A DNA stretch of 64,000 nt from Cyclospora cayetanensis (Eukaryota > Apicomplexa > Conoidasida > Eucoccidiorida > Eimeriidae): the NCBI RefSeq assembly GCF_002999335.1, contig NW_020312037.1, forward strand, positions 124,001 to 188,000, read 5' to 3'. The notes beneath the pieces were generated by a model. It made no database searches, had not been told where the DNA came from, and was given only the letters and a program-made list of their open reading frames with translations. Shown one piece after another: positions 12,440-24,390 of this stretch (the stretch's first letter is position 1; each line of letters begins with the position of its first letter). The position numbers were made by a program, and so were the translations under genes.

Positions 12440-12930
12440 GCTCAATTTAAGCACTATGAAGGAAGACCATTGATTTAAGTCTTTGTTCAAACTCTGTGGA
12501 AAGCCAGTGAGTGTTTCTCAGAAAGAACACGTGCCTTTCCCTCCCCTCCCCTTACCCCTCAGAGTTCCAACATGATGGTAGAGTGACACAGGGGCTGCGC
12601 ATTGCTGCACGCGCTTAACACTCCGAGCAGGCGCAGCTAGATGTACACAGCATCAAGTGAACACGCACCATACATTGTGGCTTTTGTATCGAGCTGACAG
12701 CACTCTGCAATTATGAATACCTACGAACAGCCAGGCTAATTAGTGAATTCTTCACTAATTCCTAAATAATATCATTATTGCAGTATAAATTGTTTAAGCG
12801 CAGCCCAGCCATCTACATCTAACACGTCTTTAGTCCCTTAAACACCAGTAACGAGGTACACAGCCTCTCTGGCCAGTGCAATCTTGCCGTTGTGAGGGCA
12901 TCAAAATGCACAACTGCGGGGAGTGGCATT
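12440..12930 (-). repeat. LTR-like/5' end segment of copy A
   Basis: The reverse complement of this stretch follows 22150-22620 block by block, including GCTGTGTACCTCGTTACTGGTG, a GATATTATTTAGGAATTAGTGA block and GAGAAACA.TCA.TGGCT. It therefore marks the upstream end of the minus-strand element. A third, direct-orientation fragment of the same family lies just outside it at about 13000-13170. Confidence 0.6.
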
Positions 12931-15231
12931 TCCTCCACTTGTATTTTCTTAAGAATTTGAAAGGAATTCTGCAGCTGGTTTTCCTGTTCACAATTCGTTT
13001 AGCCTGATACAGGAAAACGCAATATGGTGTACGTGCCGGCTAGGTGCTATGTGCAACTAGCTGTAAGAGCTCGCACCTCGAGGGTGCAGCGATGCACAGC
13101 CTAATTGTACCTCTTCCCTATTTCGGTGACTCTGAGGGTTGCTGCAAGGAAAGGAGGGAATAGTCTTTGAAACTATGGAGTAACTTTCTATCAGATTTGT
13201 ACTAGATATGGAGTTAAGCAACACCCGACATATACTTTAGGTGATTCCTCACGCAAAAGTATTATATAGCACGCCATGGAGGCCCATGCAGACTCAATCC
13301 AGCGTGCAGCAACGATTTGCCTGATTGTAAAGTCCACTTGTTAAGTGCTGATCTTGTGGACAGAGGGCGAAGACGTCAGTGGCACTTCAGGGGTATGTCG
13401 CGGACAACACATTTTTGTAGGTGCCTGCTGTTTTCCCAGGTTTCTTGCCGTGCAGCGCTATGGCTAGGAAGTTAACGACACAGGGGAGAATCACCAGCCG
13501 CATTATGTTCTCCTGTAGTCCTTCAAGATTTTGCTAGGAAGCTCACATTTGCATGTTCAGGGTGTGGTCGTGGCAGTCGTCGCCACATACAACAGGATAT
13601 GGGATGCCCCTCTATGAAAAGCCCTGCATAACCCCTTAAACATACTGAGATGTCATGGTGTAGGTGCTGTCTACCACGCTGAGCGCCACCACAAAGCTTT
13701 TCTCCAGCCCAGAAGACATAGATTATACGGGAGACCCTCCGACGGATCGCGGGAAGAGTGGACTTGGCCCCTCTCTCAGGGTCCAACACCAGAACAAGCG
13801 CTGCTCTATTAGCAGATCCAGTCCCACTGTGCAGCAACCGCAATGAGGCAGCGGTGTCACATGAGCCGCACTAAAATTTGTCGGCGAGAGGAAGCGGCAG
13901 AGCTAGGACAGGCACTATATGCCCCCCACAGAGGGCGGAGTACCCTCCAGTATCGACGCTCGAGATATTCTGAGTTGCTGTCTCTGCGTAAGCTTTGTAT
14001 GGTTTCTGGTAATTAGAAGGGATTGAATTGGGAGTTGGTACCTAAATGAAGGGCAAGGGACAATATCCCCGTGTGCAGTTGCTGCTGATGGGGTGATATG
14101 CCGCGACCACCGTTCCAGGCAGTGGCCAGCCAGTTACTTAGGCGTACAGGCATCTCCATAGCTTTTAAATCTATCCATCTAACTAGTTAGATATATGTGT
14201 GCCACAGCTGCACAGTGTTACTAGTGCGTGTCCTCAGTACGGGCGGCACGCAGTGTGCTGCCTCTCCCGTCCTGTTCTGTGCTGCATTGTACCTATGGCC
14301 CGACGAGATTCAGTTCCTTCCTCAGCTTTCATTCTTTCGAGGCTTGAGAAACTTCCTGGCTCCGCCTGCAGCTCGATATAGGCCCCTGGGGCACAGAGGG
14401 CCAAGGCTGCACCTTCACAGGGTCACCTGGTGTGGAATGCCATGGTGCAGCAGTTGCTGCTGAGAACCTCACGAACTTCTGAATACTTAGCGCTGCTATA
14501 AAAGGACAAAGCGGGCAGCGGGCTGAGGAGAAGCAGCGCGATCTCATTTTTCAACGGCACGCGCTCTGAGGCCCCTCAGAGAAGACAGCTGCGGATGCGG
14601 CTTCAATACCTCATGCAGCGAAGGACGGGTTACCCCGGGGATTTTCAAGAAGGAGGCCGATGCCAAAAAGGCGACCTCCATTACTCCTCTTGCCAATGCT
14701 GAGGCTGCTGCCGTAAGGAAGTGATTCCACGCCCAATGGCCCCCCATGGCTAAAGCGCACCGGGGGGTCGCCAGCAGCTTTCGTTTTACAAAGCCACCGT
14801 CAGCAGTGGTGTTGGAACGACAGGAGGCGTAGAGCGCTCGGTACAGCTGACGCTGCCGCAGTTTGCCCCTTTTGCTGCATGATAACACCGGGGTGGAGCA
14901 GGAACAAAAGAAAATCTTACTGGTTGCTCCTCTCGGAATTCGGAGGACCCTAACAGCAACCAAACGTGTTGACAAACGAGTGCAGCAGGGACTCCTGCAG
15001 TCAAATAATTTGAATTCGATTTTGCCACAACGGCCCTCTAGAGCTGAAAGCCCGCACGGGATAGGCAAGGGGCCGGAACTGTTGCCCTCTGCCTATCAGG
15101 CGAGAAGCAGCAGTAGCTGGCGCTCCTGTCGCTACAGTGGGAATCTCGAAACCCATAGACTGCCTGCTGTGCGAACAGAGCCGTACGGCTTTGAATTGGG
15201 GTAGCGGTGGGGCACCTGCAGTCCGCAAGAG
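12931..15231. other. Intergenic, repeat fragments, no supported gene
   Basis: A plus-strand LTR-like fragment lies at about 13000-13170, with blocks such as GTGCAACTAGCTGTAAGAGC and GGTGCAGCGATGCACAGCCT. The remainder up to the Gln-rich ORF carries overlapping ORFs on both strands, including a 174-codon minus-strand ORF at 14544-15068 and Ala/Lys-rich pieces on plus around 14600-14730. Without a domain or clean splice pairs I do not call a gene. The last 600 bases probably hold the promoter and 5' UTR of the gene at 15232. Confidence 0.4.
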
Positions 15232-17172
15232 ATGTCGCAAGTGCAGCACGCGTGGCTGCAACAGCAGCACACGTGGCTGCAACAGCAGCAGCTCGCGGAA
15301 ACGCAGCACCTCGAAGAGACCTTTGTATTTAGCAGCACGCAAATGGCACATTCGCTGAAGCAGGAACTGCCGCCTTTGGAGCCTTGTGTGGAAGGAAGCG
15401 TTCTTCGCGTCAAAGGCGAGAAGGAACAGCAACAGCGGCAGCTCCACGAGATCGAACCCCTGCAGCAAGAATGCCTCGGACTTCGGCTACAGCTGGAGAT
15501 ACCTCAGAGCCAGCATTTTTCGCAGCAGCGGGAGAGCATGCAGCATGACCAGCAGCAGGAGAGCATGCAGCTGCAGGAACAACAGCAGCAGGAGAGCATG
15601 CAGCACAAGCAGCAGCAGGAGCTGCACCTCCAGGAACAACTGCAGCAGGAGATTTTTCCGAAGGACCACCTAGAAAAGGAGCAAGGACCCTATTCTTGTG
15701 GTGTGTCTGGTGCGGAGTCTGTTTCCAGCGATGTTGTGCTGCCCTTTGAGAGGCCTCTCCCATGCTGCCCAAAGCAGGAGCCGATGCAAGAGCAGCAGCA
15801 GCAGCCACAGCTGCCGTATCCTGAGCTCGCGGCAAGCGGCGCGATGTGTGGGCCCCCTTCTCTGGTGCAGTTCGTGTCGAATGTCAAGGAAGAAGAGGAA
15901 GTGCTGCAGGAGCGGCCTCGACAAGATGACGCTGCAAGCTGCTGCGGTGCCCTCGAACCTGTGCAGCCACCAATTGCAGGGGGAGCTCAAGGCTGTACCA
16001 AGTGGGAACGGCTCCAATCGCAGCGGCAGTATCACCAGCAGCAGCCTTTTGGAGAGCAGCAGTTGGAGGAAGAAGCGATGCGCGAGCAGCAGGAGTGGGA
16101 ACGGCTGGTAGAAGAGCAACGCGCTTTGAAGATCCAAGAGGAGGAGCAGAGGCAGCAATTGAAAGCAACACACAGAGAGTGGAATAGGCTGATAGTTCAG
16201 CGTGCACTTCTTAAATGGGAGCTGCTGCAGGCAGCGGTCCGGAAGGCAGACACCAAGCAGCAGCAGCAACAGCAGCTCACATTACAGCTTCTCCAGCTCT
16301 TCGTTACAGGTAGACAACAGGAGCTCAAGCAGCAGCAACACCAGCAACAGCGGCAGCGACAACCGCTAGGGACGATGCTGCAGCAACACTATAACGTAAA
16401 GAGGCCTCCGCAGCCGTGTGGAGGTGTTGCTTTGGTCGATGACCAGAGGGCGTCCTTGTCTTCAAGCCGCAGCAGCAAAAGCAGCTCGAAAACAATCCTT
16501 AGCTTCAACTACTCTGGCAACACCAGCCGCAGAGCCAGCGGTGGTAGCAGCAGCAGCAGCACTGTCTCGGTAAATACGTGCCATTCACCGACCCGCAGTC
16601 ACCCTCACGCTTTGCAGACACTGCACACCAGCGAGGTGCACTCTGCTCGGCATCCACTGAGACCCTCGCGGGGTGCTGCTGTAGCTGCTGCCGTTGCTGC
16701 TGATGCGGCTGGGCACAAGCAGGTTAAAAGGGCGAGCGATTGCATTCTGAAAGAGCTGGAGAGCAAGAAGCAAAAGAGGTGCCGTAACAGTGTTCAGGCA
16801 CAGCAGCAGCCCCAACAACAGCCGCAAAACTCGCGTCTCACGCGCGTGAAGAGGGAGGTGCAGCAGCAACAGCAGCATTCGCAGCAGCTTCATGGCCAAA
16901 AGCACGAGACAACGGAGCAGCAGCAGACTTTGCAGAACCCGCGCAAGTTGACTCAAAAGCAGGTGCAGCAGAGGCAGCATGCCCTCATGGCAGCACAGGC
17001 AGCGTTGCGGCGGAAAAGGCAGTCGCCAGTTAAAGGGGATTGCAGCAGGTCCAGTACCATGCACAGCAGCAGCACTAAGACTACCAAGTTGTGGGAAGAA
17101 CGAATGGCGGTGAGACGAGTACACCTGAAAATCCGGGGAAAAGCAAGTTGGAGTCGTTATTTGCAGCTCTAA
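15232..17172 (+). CDS. Gln-rich low-complexity protein (646 aa), function unknown
   Basis: Uninterrupted ORF from ATG 15232 to TAA 17170-17172, encoding 646 residues dominated by Gln, Glu, Ser, Ala and Arg. Gln runs come from CAG/CAA tracts throughout. A charged, probably helical Glu/Gln/Arg segment covers about residues 270-350. Ser runs (about 405-450) and an Ala/Val patch (about 483-495) follow, and the tail is Lys/Arg-rich with several KR/RKR clusters that could act as nuclear localisation signals. No catalytic or folded domain is recognisable. Such homopolymeric amino-acid repeat genes are typical of Eimeria. The length of open frame argues for a real coding exon; whether it is a complete gene, or joins exons at 17263 onwards, is unresolved. 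The long antisense Leu/Ala-rich ORFs are mirror images of the CAG tracts. Confidence 0.65.
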   Translation: MSQVQHAWLQQQHTWLQQQQLAETQHLEETFVFSSTQMAHSLKQELPPLEPCVEGSVLRVKGEKEQQQRQLHEIEPLQQECLGLRLQLEIPQSQHFSQQRESMQHDQQQESMQLQEQQQQESMQHKQQQELHLQEQLQQEIFPKDHLEKEQGPYSCGVSGAESVSSDVVLPFERPLPCCPKQEPMQEQQQQPQLPYPELAASGAMCGPPSLVQFVSNVKEEEEVLQERPRQDDAASCCGALEPVQPPIAGGAQGCTKWERLQSQRQYHQQQPFGEQQLEEEAMREQQEWERLVEEQRALKIQEEEQRQQLKATHREWNRLIVQRALLKWELLQAAVRKADTKQQQQQQLTLQLLQLFVTGRQQELKQQQHQQQRQRQPLGTMLQQHYNVKRPPQPCGGVALVDDQRASLSSSRSSKSSSKTILSFNYSGNTSRRASGGSSSSSTVSVNTCHSPTRSHPHALQTLHTSEVHSARHPLRPSRGAAVAAAVAADAAGHKQVKRASDCILKELESKKQKRCRNSVQAQQQPQQQPQNSRLTRVKREVQQQQQHSQQLHGQKHETTEQQQTLQNPRKLTQKQVQQRQHALMAAQAALRRKRQSPVKGDCSRSSTMHSSSTKTTKLWEERMAVRRVHLKIRGKASWSRYLQL

Positions 17173-17218
17173 AAAAGTGCTGCCACTTAGACTAGGCACT
17201 GTACTTGCGTGATCTGCG

Positions 17219-17249
<31 letters not shown>

Positions 17250-17262
17250 ACTGTTGCCGCAG
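17219..17262. repeat. (CTG)n tract before exon acceptor
   Basis: Short CTG/CTA/TTG run ending in CCGCAG at 17257-17262. It can act as the polypyrimidine-like stretch of a 3' splice site. Similar CTG tracts precede acceptors at 2614 and 17829 in this window. Confidence 0.6.
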
Positions 17263-17277
17263 AAGCATCGGGCATAT

Positions 17278-20200
17278 ATGCTACAGTCGCTGATGCCGTT
17301 TCCTTCCCCTTCTTCGCCAGAAAACTGCGATAGTGACAGTGAAACCACAGCTCCAGCAACAGCAGCAGCGGCAGCGGCGGGGGGGGCGAAAGGCCGCATC
17401 CGCATGGGCCTGGAGGTGCTGAATTGGACCCCACCAAGAACTCTCGAAGAGACACTGGGACCTACAGCGCGCCGTATATACACTGCAATGCAATGGACTG
17501 GCGCACACGAGCACCCCATGCGACTCGGTACCGGTGATGCCCCGCCTGCAGTAGCGCAGCAGCTGCAGTACCTTCGCTCAAGTTGTGGCGCGACTTCCCG
17601 CTGTATTCAGAACAGCATTCTTGAGGCTGTCCAAGTGCGCCCCAAGTCTGCTGTTAGCACTGATGGATGAGCGTTTTTTTGCTGGAAGCGGGATTAGGAT
17701 AGGGGCATGACGCACGCGTAGAGGCCCGTGTGTCTTCTGAAGTCGCACGGGTGCTGCAGCCTAACTACGCATGTCACAGACAAATGTTAGTTGCCGAGTG
17801 TCTGTTGTCGTTTTCTACTGCTGCTGCAGGCGCGGCTGTCCGGTTGCTGGCCGCTGTACTTCTGTAGGCCAGAAGTGCGGCTGGCGTGTGTCGCGGATGC
17901 TTGCCATCCCATCAGCAAGTTAACATCGTTCACGGGAGAGCGTTTCACGAAACCTGGAGAGCGCATATGGGTGTTTGGGGCCCCCTACCCCGTCGCCGTC
18001 TGGACGGGGCCGCCAATAAAAGTACGTGGCTTCGTGGTTTTCCCTGTCATGGCTCCCAATAGTAGTCACGCACTCTTACGCAATTTCTACTGGCTTGCTG
18101 CTAGGCCTGCGTGGAGGCGCGTGGCGGCAGCTCTCTGCTGTGCCTCACTCACCTCACCACCTTTCCGATTGGCGGGCAGCCTCCCCCTGCTCGTGTGCTG
18201 TGATCCTTAGAAGGGCGAGTTACGAATTCTCGGAATTCGAACGGGAGAGTTTCTGACACCCGCCGAAGGGGCCGAAGCTGCCAAGGCGCTGCAGCCTACC
18301 GGCCAGTACGACTGCATTCGGACATGCGATATCTATGTGCGTCTTTGCATGGGTACTTGCGCGGGTGTAGTAGTGCCTCCTCTCTCTATCTATCTCTCTA
18401 TCTCTGTCTCTCTCTCTGTGGCCTTGCCCCTCGCAGTTCCCGCGGCTACCAAGTGGAATCCTGCGTTGCATGTCCCCTGCAGCGCCGCCCTTGCCCATCC
18501 GATCATTTTTGCTGCCTTCGTCTGTTGCTTGATTCTCCGTGCCTCAGCCTGACGCTTCTACCGCGACTGGCCAGTGGAGGGAGAAGGTGAGGGGCGCCCT
18601 CCGCCTCTCGGGGGTTAGCTGGCACAGCAGGGAGGATGAATTTGCTGCCAAGCGTTTCTCCCGGGGGTGTAGCGAACTCGAAAGTGGCATCGTTCCGTTT
18701 GTGGCCGTGCCCTTTAAGGGTCTGGAGTTCTCCTCTATACGCAGGGCCTGCCCCCTCGCGTTCGTACAGCACACGGGTGCGGTCAATTACTCCCATTGCT
18801 CCCTGCCCTCTGCGAGCGCTTCGTGTTGCCTCTCCCCCGTCTAGGCCAGCGCATGAGATACGTCGATGCAGTATTTGTTTCCATGCGCAACTAAGCACGC
18901 CTACTGCCGGCACTGCTGCTGATTGCAGGCGAACGCTTGCGGGGTTGTGAGGCGCTGCGAGGCCCCTGGGTCAAGTGGCATGGGCAGAGGCAGACGGTCT
19001 CGGTGCATCAGGTGTTGCTGAACGGCTTTCCCCTCTACGTCTACACAAACAATCCGCAGGTACCTATCCCTCCATACACTGTGTCAGAATGCAGCGAAGC
19101 AAGCGCCAACTGGCGGTGTGACGGCGTGAAGCAAAGCTGAAGCTAAAGCGGAGTGTGGCCTGCGTCGCAGGAGGTGGTCCATACCGGCGATGAGCTGTGT
19201 CTAAACATGCTACAGTTCCCTGGTTTTCTGACGGATACATTTTTGGCCACTTTAGGCCTCATAAAGAGGCGCCGCGCTAATGCAGAGAGCGTCCTAGAAA
19301 ACTTCAGGCTACAGGGCTACACATCTCCCATGTGGCTCCAGCGCTCCCTGCTCCTGAGGTACCCCCTAAACTACGAAGATATCTGCTCCCGCGGCTCGCT
19401 GGAAACAGTGCGACTGCTGGAGCTGGTATCAGCGCACAATGCTGAAGGTCCTCGGAGTGTTGCCTTGTCTAGTCGAATGGGTTTGAACAACGGTCCCGCC
19501 CCTAGAGATGCACACAGCGCACTCTCCTCCCGCGCAGGTCTTGCATGCTTCATGCAGTGGCGCGTCCCGCATGAGAGCAGATCAAGAGAAGAAATACAGT
19601 TTCTCCTTTCAGGAGAAGCATCGTTGCCCCTCTGCAACTGCCTCGCCAGCGTAAAGCTACGAAAGGTGGCATTGCGGCTGCTGCACCTGCCCGAGGCGTA
19701 CGCTAATCTGCCTCCGCATGAGCTGGGGCCCTTGTTAGAAAGCCACTGGGTCGTGGTAGAGGGTGCACTCAAGGAGGAGGAAGGCTCTTCTGTCTTGCAG
19801 CGCCTTGTTCGAGCAAGGGACTGTTGCCGGCAGTGCTACAAAACGCATCCCGTGGCACTGGCCTTCCCCAATATGGGGTGGCGCCACTCGCAAAAGGTGC
19901 AGGTACCGACGTCTCGAAAGAAATCCTAAGGAACTGCTGTTGCTGCATTGGGTGCGAATGCAGCTATCCACACAAGTTGGGTGCGTGAACACAATGTTGC
20001 ACAACGGCGGGGTCCACAATTAATTGAAAAGCCGTCCCAAGAGCGACAGTTGCTGGCTGGACCACGTGGGCTCAGCACCAGCAGCAGAATAACGCTCACC
20101 TGTATACAATTCAGCGCCAGTGAGGAAGCCATCTTCCCCGTCTTTGCAATGCTGTATGTTTGCCTGGATATCAGTTTTGACGTTTTCTTCATTCAATGAT

Positions 20201-20551
20201 TGGGAACTTACCGAGACTCCCGACGCGAATCGAAGTGTTACCCGCTTCGCTATCGCGCGGTTATGTGTTCTATACCGGTTTGGCTGAACTTTGGGCTAAC
20301 GCTTTTTGTCGCCGTCTTCCGGTTAGGATGTATCTTCGACGCCCTCTGAAGACTTAGCTGCAAAGTTGCTAAGCTTTTGGCCTGTCTCAGACAAGTCCGT
20401 TTCGCTCCCCGATACCTGCAGCGCTTTCAGGACGCAGCGGTACTGGTGGGTTCATTTCCAAATCGATCGACGCACAACTCGCGGAAGGTCTCCGTCGTTT
20501 GCTGTAACCAAACTGTTGCATACCGTCGTTCCAGCGTGCATTTTCGACTAG
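17278..20551 (+). CDS. Multi-exon conserved-looking protein of unknown function
   Basis: Proposed exons are 17278-17634, 17830-18021, 18211-18336, a short tentative exon 18437-18467, 18929-19059, 19171-19902 and 20327-20551. Together they make 1794 nt (597 aa), and all junctions agree in phase. Donors such as AA|GTGCGC, AA|GTACGT, CAG|GTACCT and CAG|GTACCG and pyrimidine-rich acceptors support it. The N-terminus has a Ser/Asp/Ala-rich stretch. Exon 2 contains FTKPGERIWVFGAPYPVAVW, exon 3 GEFLTPAEGAEAAKALQPTG, exon 5 VSVHQVLLNGFPLYVYTNNP, and exon 6 is rich in Leu and looks helical. I recognise no domain. The start could be earlier, via the acceptor at 17262. If the last intron is not used, the protein ends at 19929. 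Confidence 0.55.
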
Positions 20552-22149
20552 CTCATAAAGTCACCTCCCCCCGGGGGATACGGTAGGCCTGAACAGGCAC
20601 TTGGCAGCGCGCCTTAGCCCCAGTTTACCGCCTCTCCCATTAATTGTATCTCGGTAAAGAGCATATCGCCAGATCTGGAATGCCTATAAAGGTTTTCGCC
20701 GGTGAAAAGCTTAAGACCGCTCGCTTCCACGAGGGGTTAGCAGGATCTGAGTATCATATGTACAGCATGTTCCGAGTTCACTACGCATAATGAACCGGCC
20801 ACTGGCGTGGAGTCATGGGTGTCAAAGTGTGGACATGTGGCTGCTGGAAGATCCCCATCCGTCCAGCACGTCGTTGGGCTTTTCTAGCTCTGCGAATACA
20901 CCTGAGGGGTGAGCACGGCGCCACAACGCTCTCCTTGGTGCCATGTATGCCCTTTCCATTGGAAAAGACGGAGAGTCGAGCTTAGGCTGCCCTGGGAGAT
21001 TGGTGTACTACTTTACAGTTTTGAAAATTCCTAGCGTGGGGAATGTCAGGAGGACTGACAATAAAGGCAGCACTGAAAACTCACACGGGTATGAAGTTTC
21101 TATTTACATTTCGCAGTCACGTTTTCGAAGTTCCAAAGTCATAAACTCGGTTCCAACGGACAGCGGAGGCGGAGTACCTTATCTGGAACAATAAAATTAC
21201 CCGATGTTAAAAGGGAGCATCAACTGAAACACCATTAGCCAGGTCATCTTGCGTACAGCCGGTTCGTGATAATTTTACCACTACCCTTGTAACTATCAGC
21301 TGTTCGCTGGCCTGCATGTGGTCCCATAACTAAAATAATCATTAGCCGTGCGAAGTACTCATAATAACGCATAGTAGCGAGACAATACAACAATTTGGGA
21401 TCACTCTATTATTCCGTACTTTCTGCCATATATGGCCAGGTGCGATATGAACTGCCATCGCAGCTCTCACAGCCACGGACGAATGGATAGCGTGCAAAAT
21501 ATGGACTACCTATCCAGACAGGCAAAAGCGGGAGTGGGTCGGCTCACCGATCAGTTTGTCTCTTTCACTGAACCAGCCTCGTACAGCCTCATTGGATGGC
21601 TCTCCTCCCACTCTGGAATAGAACCTCTTTTGCTTTGATGCTTGGTGGCTGACATGCGTGACGACAATAAAGACAAAATTACAAGGCCAGCAATTGTAGG
21701 ATCGTTGCCCCAAGGCTTTATCCACGAAAAAGATACAGGCCAGACATCATTCTTTACCAAACGTGCATGGAAACAAGCAACTTTGCTTAATCTGGCTGTC
21801 ATGGTGCGAAAGCAAATAACATTACATAAGGTACCTTGAGCTTGATATACATCGTATGTAGGGCAAGAGCTTGCCAGTTATTATTAAGGCATTGGGGCAT
21901 CCCCAACTCATAAATCCATCTTACTGACATTGTGGGAATGTGGTACTTCTCGAACTGCGTATTTTTGTTATGGATAGATCTTCAACTCTGGCTACAAGTG
22001 CTTTAGTTTCTGTGTTGAGAGGGGTTTGGCTACGTGAAGCGTCTGTACGCTTTTTGGCTCTATTCATCTGCTCAGTCTAGGATTTAGTAATAGTATGCCT
22101 ATTCTATCATCTCGATTCTTCCAAGTGCTAGCCAATTGCTCGCACCCCA
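20552..22149. other. AT-richer intergenic DNA, nothing recognised
   Basis: Only short ORFs on both strands (longest about 83 codons, at 20943-21194 and 21551-21802) with no motif I can place. It lies between the end of the unknown gene and the LTR-like start of retrotransposon copy B, and may hold further decayed repeat DNA. Confidence 0.4.
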
Positions 22150-22640
22150 TCCCGCAGTTGTGACTTGTGAGGACTTTTCAAAATGGCAAGATCCCCACGT
22201 GCCAGAGGGGCTGTGTACCTCGTTACTGGTGTTTGAGGGGCTGAACATGTGTCACGTGTAGAATGTTGAAATACGCTAAAACAATTTATATTCCACTAGT
22301 GATATTATTTAGGAATTAGTGAGGACCGTATTTTTTGGCTTGGCTGTTCCTATGCATTCAATTGCAGAGTACTGTTAGCTCGATACAAGTAGGCACAATG
22401 TAGAGTGCGTGTTCAGTAGATCCTGTGTACAACTGGCTGCGCCTGCTCGGAGTGCTCAGCGAGTGCAGCAATGCGTAGCCTCTGTGCCCCTCTACTCTCA
22501 TATTTCAAACTCTGGGGGGTGCGGGAAGAAGAAGGCACGAGTTCTTTTGAGAAACATTCAGTGGCTATCTACAAAGCTTGAACAAAGTCTGGAATCAAGT
22601 GTCTTCCTACATAGTCCTTACATTAAGCGTTACATTTGAG
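22150..22640 (+). repeat. LTR-like/5' end segment of copy B
   Basis: Matches 12440-12930 in reverse orientation, and its 22330-22510 part matches 4730-4930 in direct orientation. It precedes the coding remnants of copy B, so it is read as LTR end plus leader. Exact LTR termini and primer-binding site were not resolved. Confidence 0.55.
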
Positions 22641-23339
22641 AAAGCCATATGATTCGATGAAGCTTTCCTCCACTTATCCACTGGCTGTGGAAGCGGTGGA
22701 ATGTCAGCTTTTCCTCCAGTAGTGGACCAGTTTTGATTTGGCTAGCTGGCAATTCAATGATCTGACTTTCTGTTTTAAGCAGACGACGCACAAGTTCAAG
22801 TTGTCTGTTCACAAGTTAGCATAGTCCCTAAATTTTAGGCTGGCTGAAGGGCGGCAGAATGCAACCATTGACAAGGCTAGGGCAGTAAATACTACCTAAT
22901 ATCGAAATTGGGGCTTGGTAGCATGGTCCGTGACTTTTACGTCGGACCCGTGCACCAGGACGTATTCCTAGGCACGCCATTGGCGCCTTGATAGAAAGTA
23001 CACATTAGGGTTATAGCTGCGCTTTGTGGAGGTTTGTATGGCAGAAATCGATGTAAAAAAGATCCTTGTGGTCCCTCTAACAAAGTTCACTTCATCCACG
23101 GTGAGTGGGGTAGAGTTGATGCCTCAACACCGTGAGGCAGATTCTTCATGTAGGTGGCTCCGCAGCAATGAGAAGACGAACATATGCATCTCCTCTCTCA
23201 AACGGGTTTGCTATCAAGGAAGACTATTAAAGGTTCAGTTGAGGGACAGTGCCAGGGGGGCAATTTTTATGTGGGAGCTTCCGGATGTGCTAAAACGTGA
23301 TAAATCGCCAGCACGGTGGCCATCTGCTGCTCTTCTACA

Positions 23340-24110
23340 TCGTATCGAGCTGATCCCTGGGTTAGCCCCAAGCTGTGTTTGTCGAAGAGAAAGCTTCCAC
23401 TGCATGACGAGGATACTGGAATGCAGGTGGAGAAGTTGTTGAAAAGGGCGAAGTGCAGGAGTTGATCATCGCTTTTGGCGTTTCCTGGTGTTGTCGCCGA
23501 CATGATGACGGGAGGTAGCGCATGCGCGTTAACTTGAGGTACCTGAAGATAATCACTGTGAAGCAGACGTTCTCATTGCTTCATTGGCGAGCTGTGTGAT
23601 AAGTACACGGAGCCGCAGTCTGCTCAATAGTTCATTTCACAGGCGTTCCCTGGCAAATTCCCCTTAATCTTGATGACACGCACACAACCGCGTTCTACGC
23701 TCGCCCATGCAAACTCATGTATACCTGTATGCCTTTTAGGCTTGTTGATGCCCCAGCTGAACTGTGATGCTGAACTAATATGGACTTGCTTAAGCTCATA
23801 AAAGAGGAGAGGATGGCGATCTACATACAGGGCGCATAGTATTTAGCCTAAACGCTCAAGATCACCCACAGCAACTACAGCTTGCGACTCAGCATACACA
23901 GGAAGGTGCTATGTGCACCTACGCAAATATTAATACCCAATAGGCAGCTGTATTTTTGTGGGATCCCGTGAGTCAATTGCAGAACTCGAAGCGAATCCAG
24001 CACAACAAGTTGAAGATAGGAAAGCGAGGCCTTTTCCAAAACGCATCTATAGGGACGTTGTGAAGTTTTATAGGCTTGCATTATAGTAACAGATTTTAAT
24101 TCCTAAGCGC
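23340..24110 (+). pseudogene. Reverse transcriptase remnant (copy B)
   Basis: Blocks of Ty3/gypsy reverse transcriptase follow in order across shifted frames. IELIPGLAPSCVCRRES resembles the pre-palm P.G..P...R...S block. A region around 23530-23620 corresponds to the R.LN..T segment. YTCMPFRLVDAPAEL (about 23720-23760) matches the conserved MPFGL.NAPATF block. A thumb region (about 23850-24110) has QDHPQQLQLATQHTQEGA and KARPFPKRIYRDVVKFYRLA, like the ..H..HL..V...L.. and P.......R.FLGL..YYR blocks. The YxDD segment is not intact here. Stops and frameshifts make it inactive. Confidence 0.65.
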
Positions 24111-24390
24111 GCTCTGATTGTTGCTCGTTACACTACTATGCTACTTTGGACAAAGGAGGCAGATGCTGCACCATGGATAATCATCGACCGTCTTTCAAAT
24201 CCCTCGGTGCTCGCGCGTACTAACGAATGCTCGTAAAGTAGCTGTGAGTACTCTTATCTCCAGCACGATGGGTATTCCACAGCACAAAATTTATCCGGGT
24301 TATTCTGAGCGCTCCACTGAAGCCAAGCGACGGCATTCACTAACGAAAGCAGCTCTAAGTGGTTTTATGGGGCCTGAATAATGCCGGCAC

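Larger units (their letters stand above)
8580..12930 (-). mobile_element. Degenerate Ty3/gypsy (chromovirus-like) retrotransposon, copy A
   Basis: Read on the minus strand from high to low coordinates, the order is LTR-like segment (12930-12440), gag-like ORFs (12180-11600), a reverse transcriptase region (about 10900-10060), RNase H end (9560-9380) and integrase core (8962-8640). This is the standard gag-RT-RNase H-INT order of Ty3/gypsy elements. All coding segments are broken by stops and frameshifts, so the copy is dead. The LTR side and 11200-10060 match copy B (22150-23900) in opposite orientation, with high identity by eye. B lacks the stretch from about 12360 to 11200 that holds gag here. 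Element limits are approximate and no intact LTR pair was delimited. Confidence 0.7.

Noticed and set aside
14544..15068. 174-codon minus-strand ORF upstream of the Gln-rich gene
   Set aside because: Partly protein-like, but the opposite strand is equally so over 14600-14730, and there is no domain or splice structure to decide. Kept out for lack of evidence.
15670..16269. Leu-rich 199-codon minus-strand ORF (and similar ones at 16585-17199)
   Set aside because: Antisense of CAG tracts in the Gln-rich ORF; (CTG)n gives Leu, Cys or Ala runs in all frames.
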